Source of the DNA: Mesorhizobium loti
Lineage (GTDB): Bacteria; Pseudomonadota; Alphaproteobacteria; Rhizobiales; Rhizobiaceae
DNA length: 64,000 nucleotides
NCBI RefSeq assembly: GCF_001510895.1
Contig: NZ_LPWA01000001.1
Coordinates: forward strand, 124,001 to 188,000
Direction: 5' to 3'
Below, one piece after another: positions 37,517-46,656 of the stretch (position 1 is its first letter; the number at the start of each line of letters is the position of its first letter). Position numbers and translations under genes: made by a program. The notes below the pieces were generated by a model that was not told where the DNA came from, searched no databases, and saw only the letters and a list, made by a program, of their open reading frames with translations.

Positions 37517-38385
37517 CAGCGCCGCCCCGCTTCCCTGTGCCGCGATCGCATCACCGGCGCTGCCAGCGCGAGCAGCAGGAAGGTCGTGACCAGCAGCACC
37601 ACGCCCATCGCGCCACCGCGTCCCCATTGCAGCAGGCTGAGCACCTGGGTCTGCACAAGTGTCGAGAGCATTGTCGAGCGCGGTCCGCCGAGCAGTGCCG
37701 GCGTGATGTAGAAGCCCAGCGCGAGGATGAAGACGATGATGGCGCCGGCATAGACGCCCGGCAGCGACAGCGGCAGGTAGACCGTGAAGAAGGCGCGGGA
37801 CGGCCGGGCGCCCAGGCTTCGCGCCGCCTGGACGAGCCTGAGGTCGATCCCTTTCATCACCGAATAGAGCGGCAGGATCATGAAGGGCAAAAGCACCTGC
37901 GCCATGCCGATCACAACGCCCGTCTGGGTGCGGATCAGCCGGATGCCGGAAAAGCCCGCCGACCGGAGCAGCGAATTGATGACGCCTGAATCCTGCAGCA
38001 GGATCACCCAGGACAGGGTGCGCACCACCCCGCTCACCCAGAACGGGATCAAAACGCAGAGCACCAGCACGAGCCGGACGCGCGGCCCGACTGCGGTCAT
38101 CAGATAGGCATAAGGATAGGCGCACACCACGCAGACCAGCGTGACCCAGGCCGAGATGCTGAAGGTGCGCTGGAGCACCGCGAGATTGACCGGAGCGCCG
38201 AAGAACCAGGCATAGTTCTGCACGCCCCATTGCGGCTCCGACAGGCTGCGCAGCACGATGGTGATCAGCGGGTAGCCGATCACGGCGGCAAACAGCATCA
38301 AAGCCGGCAGCGTGAGCGCGAACGGCCGCCATGCCCACCCTGCCCGTTTCTCGGCGGAAGGTGTTGTCGACTCGATCGCACTCAC
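37516..38385 (-). CDS. potB: Polyamine ABC transporter permease PotB
   Basis: A 289-residue permease with six hydrophobic segments and the EAA-type loop AARSLGARPSRAFFTVYLPL SLPGVYAGAI. GYPLITIVLRSLSEPQ near the N-terminus is typical of PotB. Lies 21 bp after the binding protein gene and overlaps potC. Confidence 0.92.
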   Translation of the reverse strand: MSAIESTTPSAEKRAGWAWRPFALTLPALMLFAAVIGYPLITIVLRSLSEPQWGVQNYAWFFGAPVNLAVLQRTFSISAWVTLVCVVCAYPYAYLMTAVGPRVRLVLVLCVLIPFWVSGVVRTLSWVILLQDSGVINSLLRSAGFSGIRLIRTQTGVVIGMAQVLLPFMILPLYSVMKGIDLRLVQAARSLGARPSRAFFTVYLPLSLPGVYAGAIIVFILALGFYITPALLGGPRSTMLSTLVQTQVLSLLQWGRGGAMGVVLLVTTFLLLALAAPVMRSRHREAGRR

Positions 38386-38406
38386 AGGTTTGCCTCCGTC
38401 AGCCGG

Positions 38407-39483
38407 TCAGTTGCCGGCCATCAGCGCGGACCACTTCTCCTGCGCCAGCGGGAAGTTCTCGACCCAGAACTTGATGTTCTGCTTGTAGCCCTGCTTCTGG
38501 CGCTCGGGCGTGTTGGTGAGGAAGGCGGCGACGGACTCGTCGACCTTGGGCTGCGCATCGTTGTTGATCGGCGTGTAGGAGGTCTGCTGCGCCAGGATTT
38601 CCTGCGACTGCTTGCCGAGATAGGCATTGAGCAGCGCATAGGCGGCATCCGTATCCTTGACGCCGACGGGGATCGTCATCTGGTCCATCACCACCAGCCA
38701 ATCTTGCCAGGCGGGCGCGTATTTGGCGCCGTTCTTGACCGCCGTCATGGCGCGGCCGGTCCACATCATCAGCATGTCGGCTTCGCCGGACTCGGCGAGC
38801 TGCTGCGATTCAGCGCCCGTCTTCCAGTAGATGGTGTCGGGGCCAAGCTTGCGGATCACGTCGATGGCCTTGTCGATATCGGCAGCCGTCATCGCCTTCG
38901 GATCGCCGCCCGCAGCCTTCAGGGCCTGTTCGAGCAGGCCGCCGGTCGGATCGCCGGAGCCGTCGAGCCCGCGCACGCCCGGGAATTTTTCGGTATCGAA
39001 GAAGTCGGCCCAGCTCTTCGGCGGGTTATCCTTGTACTTCTCTTTGTTGTACATCAGCACGACGCCGTAGTTCATCGCCGGCACCGAGCACTCGCCGACC
39101 TGGCCCTCGGGAATTTTGGAGACGTCGAGCTTCGAGAGATCGAGCTTCTGGAACAGCTTTCCGCAATGGACGTAAGGCGGCAGATCGCCGGTATCGACGA
39201 CGTCCCAAGTGACGTTGCCGGACTCGACCTGGGCCTGCAGCTTGGCGATCTCGGTCGGGCCGTCATTGAGCAATTTGACGCCGGACTTGTCGACGAATTC
39301 CTTCAGCGCCGCCGCCTGGCCGTCCTGATAGATGCCGCCATAGGAGACGAAGGTGAGGGTCTTGCCCTTCAGCGAACCCTCCTTCACCTCGCCAGCGACA
39401 GGCTTATCCTGCGCCAAGGCGGCGGTTGTCAGAACGCCGAGCGCCAGCACCGCGCCAATACTTGCAAGTTTCGACTTCAGCAT
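38407..39483 (-). CDS. potD: Polyamine ABC transporter periplasmic binding protein PotD
   Basis: Solute-binding protein of the PotD/PotF family, 358 residues. The start at 39483 gives a clean signal peptide (MLKSKLASIGAVLALGVLTT, cleavage near ALAQD); the upstream extension is not conserved-looking. Core motifs KTLTFVSYGGIYQDGQ, WDVVDTGDLPPYV and MLMMWTGRAMTAVKNGAKY match polyamine-type binding proteins. Polyamine rather than another cation is inferred from the operon. Confidence 0.88.
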   Translation of the reverse strand: MLKSKLASIGAVLALGVLTTAALAQDKPVAGEVKEGSLKGKTLTFVSYGGIYQDGQAAALKEFVDKSGVKLLNDGPTEIAKLQAQVESGNVTWDVVDTGDLPPYVHCGKLFQKLDLSKLDVSKIPEGQVGECSVPAMNYGVVLMYNKEKYKDNPPKSWADFFDTEKFPGVRGLDGSGDPTGGLLEQALKAAGGDPKAMTAADIDKAIDVIRKLGPDTIYWKTGAESQQLAESGEADMLMMWTGRAMTAVKNGAKYAPAWQDWLVVMDQMTIPVGVKDTDAAYALLNAYLGKQSQEILAQQTSYTPINNDAQPKVDESVAAFLTNTPERQKQGYKQNIKFWVENFPLAQEKWSALMAGN

Positions 39484-39521
39484 AATTGTAACTCTCCCAT
39501 TGAGGCCCGCGTTTAATCGGA

Positions 39522-40193
39522 CTACCTGGCCGCGAGCGGTTTCCAGGCCTTGTATTGATCGAGCTCGGCGCGCGCCGAGGTCGGCGGCGCGATGATCCAC
39601 ATCACCTCGGCCCGGCCGCTGCCGATGTTCTCGCTGCGATGTGGTGTCGATGTCGTGTATTCGATGCTGTCGCCCTCTTCGAGGACATGGCGGGCGTCGC
39701 CGAGAGAAACCTCGACGATGCCGCGAAGGACGACGAGCATCTCGTGCGCATTGCCATGCGTGTATTGTTCGGAGCCGGTCGAGCCGCCGATGTCGAACTC
39801 GCCGACATAAACTTCCATGTCGCTCAACGGCGGACGCGAAAGCAGCATCTTGCGGCAGCCGCCGCTGGGCGGAAGGCTCGGCCGTTCGCTGCGCCGAAGG
39901 ACGCCGTGGTGATTTTGAGCGGCGCTTTCCTCGAACAGCATCGCGACGCTCACCCCCAGTGCCGAGGCCATCTGGTTGAGCGAGGCGGTGCTGGCGCCGG
40001 TCAGGCCGCGTTCGAGCTGGCTGATGAAGCTGGCGCTTGTCCCGGTCGCCTCCGCGAGATCGCGCAACGACAGTCTGCGGGCGAGGCGAAGGCTCTTGAG
40101 CCGCATGCCCAGCACCTGTTGCGCATGGGCGGCAGCCGAGCCGGCGCCGTTTGCTATCGGAGCCTGGCCGCCGTTATCCGAAGCCTTGGGCAT
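39522..40193 (-). CDS. XRE-family regulator with cupin domain (PuuR-like)
   Basis: A 223-residue regulator: helix-turn-helix at residues ~28-82 (LRLARRLSLRDLAEATGTSA SFISQLERGLTGAS) and a C-terminal cupin ligand domain (GNAHEMLVVLRGIVEVSLGD). The start at 40193 follows GGAGGAAA; the longer frame crosses the promoter. PuuR in E. coli has this architecture and represses putrescine catabolism. First gene of the polyamine operon, 38 bp before potD; it probably regulates itself through the palindrome at 40217. Confidence 0.85.
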   Translation of the reverse strand: MPKASDNGGQAPIANGAGSAAAHAQQVLGMRLKSLRLARRLSLRDLAEATGTSASFISQLERGLTGASTASLNQMASALGVSVAMLFEESAAQNHHGVLRRSERPSLPPSGGCRKMLLSRPPLSDMEVYVGEFDIGGSTGSEQYTHGNAHEMLVVLRGIVEVSLGDARHVLEEGDSIEYTTSTPHRSENIGSGRAEVMWIIAPPTSARAELDQYKAWKPLAAR

Positions 40194-40214
40194 TCCGTTT
40201 CCTCCACTTAACAA

Positions 40215-40243
40215 TGTGTACAGTACCACTGTACAGATGACAA
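40215..40243 (-). promoter_or_regulatory. Promoter and perfect palindromic operator of the polyamine operon
   Basis: The 19-bp sequence TGTACAGTACCACTGTACA at 40217-40235 is a perfect inverted repeat (TGTACAGT/ACTGTACA, 3-base centre), 24 bases upstream of the regulator start. On the minus strand it fills the spacer of a plausible sigma-70 promoter: TTGTCA (40243-40238), 17 bases, TACACA (40220-40215). Binding here would block polymerase, fitting autoregulation by the XRE-cupin protein. The operator is seen; the regulator assignment is inferred. Confidence 0.7.
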
Positions 40244-40360
40244 GCCGCGCGTGGCGCCAGGCCCGCGCCAGTATTTGGGCCAGGCTTGCAGGTTGGAGGG
40301 GCATGTCTGCAGGAGAAAGACGCGGCGGCGGATCGACAAAGCTACGCGCGGGAGGTCTCG

Positions 40361-42220
40361 CTACCCCTCACCCGAAAGATCGCGCCGCGCCTTGTCGAGC
40401 TCCTCGGCGTAGCGCCTCATCAGATGGCTTTCGGTGAGCAAGCCGCGGACGATGCGATCGTCGAAATCCTCGACGACGGCCAGCTCTTCAGCGCCGGCGC
40501 GCTGGAAGGTCTCGGCGGCGGATTGCACGTTCATCGACGGCACCAGCACCGCATCCTTGAACTGGGCAAGCGCCTGCACCGGTGTGGCGCCGTCAGAAAG
40601 ATCGCTATGCAGTTCAGGCACGAGCAGCACGCCGACATAGTGCTGGCCTTGCTCCACGGCGATGACACGTTGCCCGGAGCCGAGGGGAACCTCCTTGCGG
40701 AATTCGGCGAGCGTCGTCGCGGCATCGATGGTGCGGACGTCCTTGCGCATCATCGACCCTACGTTGAGGCTGCGCATCCAGCCGACATCGTGAGCGCTGC
40801 GGATCGTCTCGCCGCGCAGGTGGAAGCGCCAGGTCGAGAACGAATAGCCGAAGGTTTCGCGCACCAGGATCGCCGACATGATCGAGGCCGCCAGCACCAC
40901 GCCGGTAAGCGTCAGGTCGCGCGTCGATTCTAGCGCCAGGAAGGTCATGGTCAGCGGACCGCCGACGACACCGACGGCAAGCGAGGTCATGCCGACGACG
41001 GCGGCGACCGCCGGATCGATGCCCGTCGTTGGGGCGGCCATCGCCATCACGCCGGCGAAGACCTTGCCAAGCAGTGCTCCCAGGAACAGCGAGGCGAAGA
41101 ACAGGCCGCCGCGGAAGCCGGATCCGAGCGAGATGGCGGAGGCCGCCAGCTTCATGACGAAGACGCTCGCCACCACGGCTAGCCCGTAATTCATCGCGAA
41201 CTCGCGGTGCAGCGCGCCATGGCCGCTCGACAGAACCTGCGGCGTGACCAGCCCGAGCAGCCCGACGAGGATACCGCCGATGAACGGCCTGACCGAAGCA
41301 TCGATCGACAGTCGCGCGAAACCGCGCTCGATCAGACTGACCAGGTTCATGATGGCGATCGAGGCGGCGCCACCAAGCAGCCCCAGCAGCAGGAACGGCA
41401 CATACTGGCTGGCGGTCAGCGTCGGCAGGCCGGAAAGTTCCAGCGGAAACGGCACGCCGCCGAACATCTCCGCCGTCAGCGAGGCCGCAATCGCCGCCGT
41501 CATGACCGGCGCGACATTGGCCACCGAATAGATGCCGATGACCAGCTCGAAGCCGTAGAAGGCGCCGGTCAGCGGCGCATCGAAGGCGGCCGCGATGGCG
41601 CCTGCGGCGCCGCAGCCGACAAGGATGCGGACGTCGTTGCGGCGCAGCCGGAAGGCGCGCGCCAGCCGCGAGGCGATGCCGGAGCCGATCTGCGTGTAGC
41701 CGGCTTCCAAACCGACCGAAGCGCCGAAGCCGCTGGAGATCATGGTCTGGCCGACGATGATGAAAGTATCGGTCAGCGACATCCGCCCGCCATAAAGCGC
41801 ATTGGCCTCGATCGGGTCGACAGGCGTGCGGAATTTTCGCTTGCGCAGCCAGATCACCGAAAGGCCGAGCACAAGGCCGCCGATCGCCGGAAACATCGCC
41901 TGCACCGGATTGGCCAGCGAAAACATCGCCGAAAGCCGCCCGCCCGGCTGCACGTCGAAGAGCAGCCAGTGCATGCCCTGCACCAGCTCGCTCATGCCGG
42001 TGACCAGCGCGCCCGCGATCATCCCGACGAGGCCCGCCATCAGCACGATGACGATGCCGCGCGCTTCGAGCACGGGGATCGAATTGATCAGCACCGCCCG
42101 AAGCCGGCGGGCGTAGACTTGCGGTTCGTTTCTGGCAGGCAACGGAGCGGCTCGCCGAGTATGCGGAGGATGGAAGCTGCCGTGCCTGATACGCCCGGCG
42201 GCATTGCGAGGCAACCGCAA
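40361..42220 (-). CDS. ClC-family chloride channel/transporter with C-terminal CBS pair
   Basis: About 11 hydrophobic segments over residues 50-450 in ClC order, then two CBS repeats (residues ~480-605; MMRKDVRTIDAATTLAEF and MNVQSAAETFQRAGAEELAV). The gating glutamate region reads SVGLEAGYTQIGSG, keeping the Glu but replacing the usual GREGP; the first filter motif reads TPVDPIEANALYGG instead of GSGIP. So it is a divergent ClC whose ion preference cannot be assumed. The start is uncertain: a TTG at 42220 gives 619 residues, and later starts before VYARRLRAVLINSIP are possible. Confidence 0.85.
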   Translation of the reverse strand: MRLPRNAAGRIRHGSFHPPHTRRAAPLPARNEPQVYARRLRAVLINSIPVLEARGIVIVLMAGLVGMIAGALVTGMSELVQGMHWLLFDVQPGGRLSAMFSLANPVQAMFPAIGGLVLGLSVIWLRKRKFRTPVDPIEANALYGGRMSLTDTFIIVGQTMISSGFGASVGLEAGYTQIGSGIASRLARAFRLRRNDVRILVGCGAAGAIAAAFDAPLTGAFYGFELVIGIYSVANVAPVMTAAIAASLTAEMFGGVPFPLELSGLPTLTASQYVPFLLLGLLGGAASIAIMNLVSLIERGFARLSIDASVRPFIGGILVGLLGLVTPQVLSSGHGALHREFAMNYGLAVVASVFVMKLAASAISLGSGFRGGLFFASLFLGALLGKVFAGVMAMAAPTTGIDPAVAAVVGMTSLAVGVVGGPLTMTFLALESTRDLTLTGVVLAASIMSAILVRETFGYSFSTWRFHLRGETIRSAHDVGWMRSLNVGSMMRKDVRTIDAATTLAEFRKEVPLGSGQRVIAVEQGQHYVGVLLVPELHSDLSDGATPVQALAQFKDAVLVPSMNVQSAAETFQRAGAEELAVVEDFDDRIVRGLLTESHLMRRYAEELDKARRDLSGEG

Positions 42221-42308
42221 TGCCGACTGCTTGTGGCGCCATTTTGGCGCTGCGTCGATTAGCGACGGTTAGGTCGCTTATCTGCCAGCGCGAAGGCCGG
42301 AAAGCTCA

Positions 42309-42813
42309 TCAATCGAAGACGGTCAGCGGTCCGCAATCGTCTTCCGCGACGAAGATCGCCAGCAGTTCGGCCGGCTCGGTGGCGCTCGCATTCTCGGCGA
42401 AGAGATGCACCGTGCCCGGCGGCTCGAACCAGGTCTGTCCTTTGCCGAACGTACCGACCGCTCCGCCCTCGAGTTGCGAGCGCAGCGTGCCGTTGAGCAC
42501 GAAGGCCGTGACCGCGCCGGGATGGCGATGTCTCGGCGTATAGGCATTCGGCGGGAAACTCGACGAGCACCGTGGTGATTGAATGTCCCGGAACATTCGG
42601 CAGTTTTTCGCAGGACAGCGGCTTGACGGTGGTGGTGGGCCGCGCCGTCGCACCCCCTCCGGCGCCCGCCCCCATCATGTGCACATGCGGACCCAGCCCG
42701 TCGGTGGCAATGCTTGCCCCGTTGCCATGGACGATCGCCACGCCAAGCAGCGCCGAGCCGATCGCAGCAACGCCGAACAGGGCAAGATTTCGGGCGGAAG
42801 CGGCTTCGCTCAT
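42309..42813 (-). pseudogene. Membrane-anchored cupin protein, frameshifted in this sequence
   Basis: The N-terminal part from ATG 42813 has a membrane anchor or signal (NLALFGVAAIGSALLGVAIV) and LPNVPGHSITTVLVEFP; the cupin core then continues in another frame (NAYTPRHRHPGAVTAFVLNG, GQTWFEPPGTVHLFAENASA) to a stop at 42309. The break is at about 42549-42555 in a CCCGCC run. The span exceeds a multiple of three by one base, so here one extra base (or two missing) is implied, unlike the other breaks. Restored length ~167 residues. Metal-binding cupin histidines are present. Confidence 0.78.
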
Positions 42814-42835
42814 GGCGGCAATTCCTTCGTCTGTT

Positions 42836-43563
42836 TCACACAGCCAGGCGGAAATCCGCGCGCCAGCCGAGCTCGCTGACAGCCTTGTCGGTCGTGACAT
42901 GGCCGTTCGGCTCCGCGACGTTGAACGCACCCCGTGATCCTCGCTCGACGGCGAGCAGTGCCGCATGAGCCGCGGCATCGACATGCAGCGCCGGATCGGC
43001 GGCGGTCTCCGCGCCGGTGCCGGGTCCATAGAGACGCCCATAGCGCAGCACGATGCCTGTCATCGGCGAGGCCTCGAGCACGTGCCGTTCGAGCGCGATC
43101 ACGCCACCGACGCTGATGGCGCGGCCGCCTTCGGCGCCGCTGTCGAGCGGATCGGTTTCGGCATGCGGCTCAGGTCCGGGCGCGTGGGCCCAGGCAATGC
43201 TTTGCGCGATCAGGCGGCGGGCGCCGGCCGCCTTCGCGGCCTCGACCAGATTGCGGGTTCCCTCGTCGCGAATGCGCGCATTCCTGGCGATCGCCTCGCC
43301 CATCTTGCTGGGATCGAGCCCGGCCGCAGATCGGTGAGCTGATGGATGACGATCTCCGGCCTCGCCGCCGCGACCGCCGCCCGCAAGCCGCCGGCATCGA
43401 ACACATCGACCAGCACGGGGTCGGCGCCGAGCGCGCGGAGCTCCTCGGCCTTTGCGGACTGACGTGTCGTCGCCGCCACCTGATGGCCGGCTCCAAGCAG
43501 TAGCGGGACCAAGCGGCGGCCGATCGCGCCGGAACCGCCGGCAAGAAAGATTCGATAGCCCAT
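42836..43563 (-). pseudogene. NAD-dependent epimerase/dehydratase (extended SDR), frameshifted in this sequence
   Basis: Rossmann-fold start GYRIFLAGGSGAIGRRLVPL LL, then IVIHQLTDLRP. Near base 43322 the frame breaks and resumes as GLDPSKMGEAIARNARIRDE GTRNLVEAAKAAGARRLIAQ SIAWAHAPG, ending at 42836. One added base gives 242 residues. The restored protein is a normal-length SDR of the type often controlled by a divergent MarR gene, as here. Substrate unknown. Confidence 0.82.
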
Positions 43564-43585
43564 CGTCTTCCATCCCATTCTCGGG

Positions 43586-43626
43586 TAATATCAGAGTTCG
43601 AACAACATATAAGAGCTCTAATATTA
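43586..43626. promoter_or_regulatory. MarR-type divergent operator region
   Basis: The 62-bp gap between the epimerase and marR starts is AT-rich. It contains TAATATCAGAG (43586-43596) and CTCTAATATTA (43616-43626), an 11-bp inverted repeat with one mismatch. Inside are perfect palindromes GTTCGAAC (43596-43603) and AGAGCTCT (43612-43619), and the near-direct repeat ATATCAGAGTTC/ATATAAGAGCTC. Placement between divergent genes is classic for MarR autoregulation. Confidence 0.6.
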
Positions 43627-44105
43627 TGCGCAAGCAGAAAACGTCTCCTGCGGTCCCCGCGCCCGGCGAAGGCAAGCGCGGCGAGGAAGGCTATCTCGGC
43701 TATCTGCTGCGGCAGGCGGCAGGCGCCTACCGGCTGCGGGTCGAGCGCACATTGGACGACTTCGGCGTGACGCAGGCGCAGTTCGCGACGCTGACCATGC
43801 TGTCGGCCTATCCCGGCATCTCCAATGCCGACCTCGCCCGGCTCACGGTGCTGACTCCGCAGACTGTGAGCGTGATCGTCGGCAATCTCGAAAAGGCAGG
43901 CTCGCTCGTCCGCAAGCCGCATGCGGTGCATGGGCGTATCCAGCATCTCGATCTCACCGACAGCGGGCAGGCCTTGCTGAAGAAATGTCGTGAGCGGGTG
44001 CAGAAGCTCGAAGGCGATCTGACGGCCAGACTTTCTCCCGACGAGGAGCGCGCCGTCCGCCGCTGGCTGGTCGGCGTCGCGACCGCGGATACAGCGCAGC
44101 CGTAA
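43626..44105 (+). CDS. MarR-family transcriptional regulator
   Basis: A 159-residue winged-helix regulator: YLLRQAAGAYRLRVERTLDD FGVTQAQFATLTML, then ISNADLARLTVLTPQTVSVI VGNLEKAGSLVRKPHAVHGR (recognition helix and wing). Starts at ATG 43626, which overlaps the operator. Divergent from the epimerase gene, which it probably represses in response to a small aromatic or electrophilic ligand (family knowledge, not shown here). Confidence 0.88.
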   Translation: MRKQKTSPAVPAPGEGKRGEEGYLGYLLRQAAGAYRLRVERTLDDFGVTQAQFATLTMLSAYPGISNADLARLTVLTPQTVSVIVGNLEKAGSLVRKPHAVHGRIQHLDLTDSGQALLKKCRERVQKLEGDLTARLSPDEERAVRRWLVGVATADTAQP

Positions 44106-44111
44106 GCACGA

Positions 44112-44411
44112 TCAAGTCGGCGTGCCCTCGCCTGCCTCGTAGAGCGTAAGCTTGCGATCCCCGATGCCAAGCTCTACCCAGCTCGCACGCCATTCGGCGA
44201 TGTGGCCTGACTTGAAGTGCGCATCGAGCGCGGCGCGATCCCGCCAAGCTTCCGAAACATGGATCAAGCCAGGATCGAGGACGTCCTGCGCATAGGAATA
44301 TGCGAGGCAGCCTGGTTCGGCGCGGCTGGCCGAGATCATCCGCTCCATCGCCGGCCTGGCGTCGGCCAGCCTCTCAGGCGGCACGCGAATAGTGCCGATG
44401 ATCAGGAGCAT
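44112..44411 (-). CDS. Antibiotic biosynthesis monooxygenase (ABM) domain protein
   Basis: A 99-residue single ABM-fold protein: LLIIGTIRVPPERLADARPA MERMISASRAEPGCLAYSYA and IHVSEAWRDRAALDAHFKSG. Small dimeric proteins of this type act on quinone-like or reactive aldehyde compounds. The start at 44411 was chosen by the family N-terminus. Convergent with marR with only 6 bp between stops; it precedes flhA divergently. Confidence 0.85.
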   Translation of the reverse strand: MLLIIGTIRVPPERLADARPAMERMISASRAEPGCLAYSYAQDVLDPGLIHVSEAWRDRAALDAHFKSGHIAEWRASWVELGIGDRKLTLYEAGEGTPT

Positions 44412-44568
44412 GCTCTTGTCCTCGCAATATCCCGGCGACTTTACTGCCCTCCGGTGTCGCGCCGTCATCCGGGCTCGGCAGTAGCCCCTCTCCCACCCTC
44501 GCGCAAGCTTGGCCGGCTACGGTCGGGGGCCTGCCTTTGCACTGGGCAAATGTGGATTCGAGGACGAC

Positions 44569-46656
44569 ATGGCGATCAGCGAAACAATCCCGTCCGGCGT
44601 GGTGGCCAAGAACGGCCGCGACGTCTTTTTCGCGCTCGGCATCGTCGTCATCCTGGCGGTGCTGTTCCTGCCGATCCCCGCCTTCCTGATCGACATCGGC
44701 CTTGCCTTCTCGATCGCGCTTTCGGTGCTGATCCTGATGGTGGCGCTGTGGATCCAGCGGCCGCTCGATTTCTCGTCCTTCCCGACGGTGCTGCTGATCG
44801 CCACCATGCTGCGGCTCTCGCTCAACATCGCCACCACGCGCATGATCCTGTCGCACGGCAATGAAGGCACGCATGCCGCCGGCTATGTCATCTCCGGTTT
44901 CTCCAAGCTGGTGATGTCGAGCGACTTCGTCATCGGCCTCATCGTCTTCATGATCCTGATCGTGGTGAACTTCATCGTCATCACCAAGGGCGCCACCCGC
45001 ATCGCCGAGGTCGGGGCGCGCTTTACCCTGGACGCCATCCCTGGCAAGCAGATGTCGATCGACGCTGACCTGTCCGCCGGCATGATCGACGAGAAGACGG
45101 CGCAGCTGCGCCGTCGCGAGCTGGAGGAAGAATCCTCCTTCTTCGGCTCGATGGACGGCGCCTCGAAATTCGTGCGCGGCGATGCGATCGCCGGCTTGAT
45201 CATCACCGCCATCAACATCGTCGGCGGCATCGCCATCGGCTATCTGCGCCACGGCATGGGCCTCGGCCAGGCGGCCGACGTCTTCATCAAGCTGTCGGTC
45301 GGCGACGGCCTCGTCACCCAGATCCCGGCGCTCATCGTCTCGCTCGCCGCCGGCATGCTGGTCTCCAAGGGCGGCACCCGCGGTTCGGCCAACCAGGCAG
45401 TGTTCGGCCAACTCGGCGCGCACCCGCGCGCGCTCTACGTCGCGGCCTCGCTGCTCGTCATCCTCGGCCTGATGCCGGGCCTGCCGCTGTTCCCGTTCTT
45501 CGCCCTTGCCGGCGCCATGGCCGGGCTCGGCTATATCATCCCGTTGCGCCACAACCGGGCGCTGGCCGCGGCCGAGGCGCAGAAGACCCAGGAGAAGGCG
45601 AACAAGGCGGAGGAGGAGAAGAATTCGGTCAAGGCCTCTCTCGCCACCGCCGAGATCGAGCTGCTGATCGGCAAGCAGCTCTCGACCAGGCTGCTGGTCG
45701 CGCATCAGGAACTGGTGTTCCGCATGTCGAAGATGCGCAAGAAATTCGCCCAGCAATACGGCTTCGTCGTGCCGGAAGTGCGCGTCACCGACGACTTCGC
45801 CATTCCGCCCAAGAGCTACCAGATCAAGGTCCACGGCACGGTCGTTGCCGAACACCAGATGCGCGTCGGCGAGATCATGGTGCTGCTCGGCACGCGCGGC
45901 GTGCCGGACATCCCCGGCGAGGAGATCCGCGAGCCGGCCTTCGGCATGCGCGCCTATTCGGTGCTGGAAACCTTCGCCGAGGATTTGAAGCGCGAGAACT
46001 ACACCTTCGCCGACAACATGTCGGTGCTGCTCACCCACCTCTCCGAGGTCATCCGCAACAACCTGCCGCAGCTGCTGTCCTACAAGGACATGAAAGCGCT
46101 GCTCGAGCGACTGGACCCCGAATACCGCAAGCTCGCCGACGAGATCTGCACCTCGCACATCTCCTACCCCGGCCTGCAGGCGGTGCTGAAACTTCTGCTC
46201 GCCGAGCGCGTGTCGATCCGCAATCTGCATTTGATCATCGAGGCCATCGCCGAGATCGCGCCGCATGTGCGCCGCACCGAGCAGATCGTCGAGCATGTCC
46301 GCATCCGCATGGCCCAGCAGATCTGCGGCGACCTTTCCGAGGGCGGCATGCTCAAGGTGCTGCGCCTCGGCAACCGCTGGGACCTCGCCTTCCACCAGAG
46401 CCTCAAGCGCGACGCCAAGGGCGAGGTGCGCGAGTTCGACATCGACCCGCGCCAGCTCGAGGAATTCGGCCAGGACGCGACCAAGGCGATCCGCAAGCAT
46501 CTCGAAGCCGGCGAGCGCTTCGTGCTCGTCACCGCGCCCGACGCGCGCCCCTATGTGCGCATGATCATCGAGCGCCTCTTCACCACGCTGCCGGTGCTTT
46601 CCCATGTCGAGATCGCCAAGGGCGTCGAGATCAAGGTGCTTGGAACGATCTCGTGA
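44569..46656 (+). CDS. flhA: Flagellar export gate protein FlhA
   Basis: FlhA is the large export-gate subunit whose cytoplasmic nonamer docks chaperone-substrate complexes. From ATG 44569 it has 695 residues with eight hydrophobic segments in the first ~330 residues, the FHIPEP-type loop ([20 protein letters not shown]), and a C-terminal cytoplasmic domain with [20 protein letters not shown]. The longer frame upstream is not conserved. Right edge of the non-flagellar insertion; overlaps fliR by four bases. Confidence 0.97.
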   Translation: MAISETIPSGVVAKNGRDVFFALGIVVILAVLFLPIPAFLIDIGLAFSIALSVLILMVALWIQRPLDFSSFPTVLLIATMLRLSLNIATTRMILSHGNEGTHAAGYVISGFSKLVMSSDFVIGLIVFMILIVVNFIVITKGATRIAEVGARFTLDAIPGKQMSIDADLSAGMIDEKTAQLRRRELEEESSFFGSMDGASKFVRGDAIAGLIITAINIVGGIAIGYLRHGMGLGQAADVFIKLSVGDGLVTQIPALIVSLAAGMLVSKGGTRGSANQAVFGQLGAHPRALYVAASLLVILGLMPGLPLFPFFALAGAMAGLGYIIPLRHNRALAAAEAQKTQEKANKAEEEKNSVKASLATAEIELLIGKQLSTRLLVAHQELVFRMSKMRKKFAQQYGFVVPEVRVTDDFAIPPKSYQIKVHGTVVAEHQMRVGEIMVLLGTRGVPDIPGEEIREPAFGMRAYSVLETFAEDLKRENYTFADNMSVLLTHLSEVIRNNLPQLLSYKDMKALLERLDPEYRKLADEICTSHISYPGLQAVLKLLLAERVSIRNLHLIIEAIAEIAPHVRRTEQIVEHVRIRMAQQICGDLSEGGMLKVLRLGNRWDLAFHQSLKRDAKGEVREFDIDPRQLEEFGQDATKAIRKHLEAGERFVLVTAPDARPYVRMIIERLFTTLPVLSHVEIAKGVEIKVLGTIS

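Noticed and set aside
31791..44568. The fliQ-flhA insertion as a recent genomic island
   Set aside because: GC content and codon use look like the surroundings, and no mobility gene or flanking direct repeat is visible.
44374..46605. 743-residue minus-strand frame opposite flhA
   Set aside because: Asp/His/Arg-rich mirror of the flhA codons; flhA is unambiguous.
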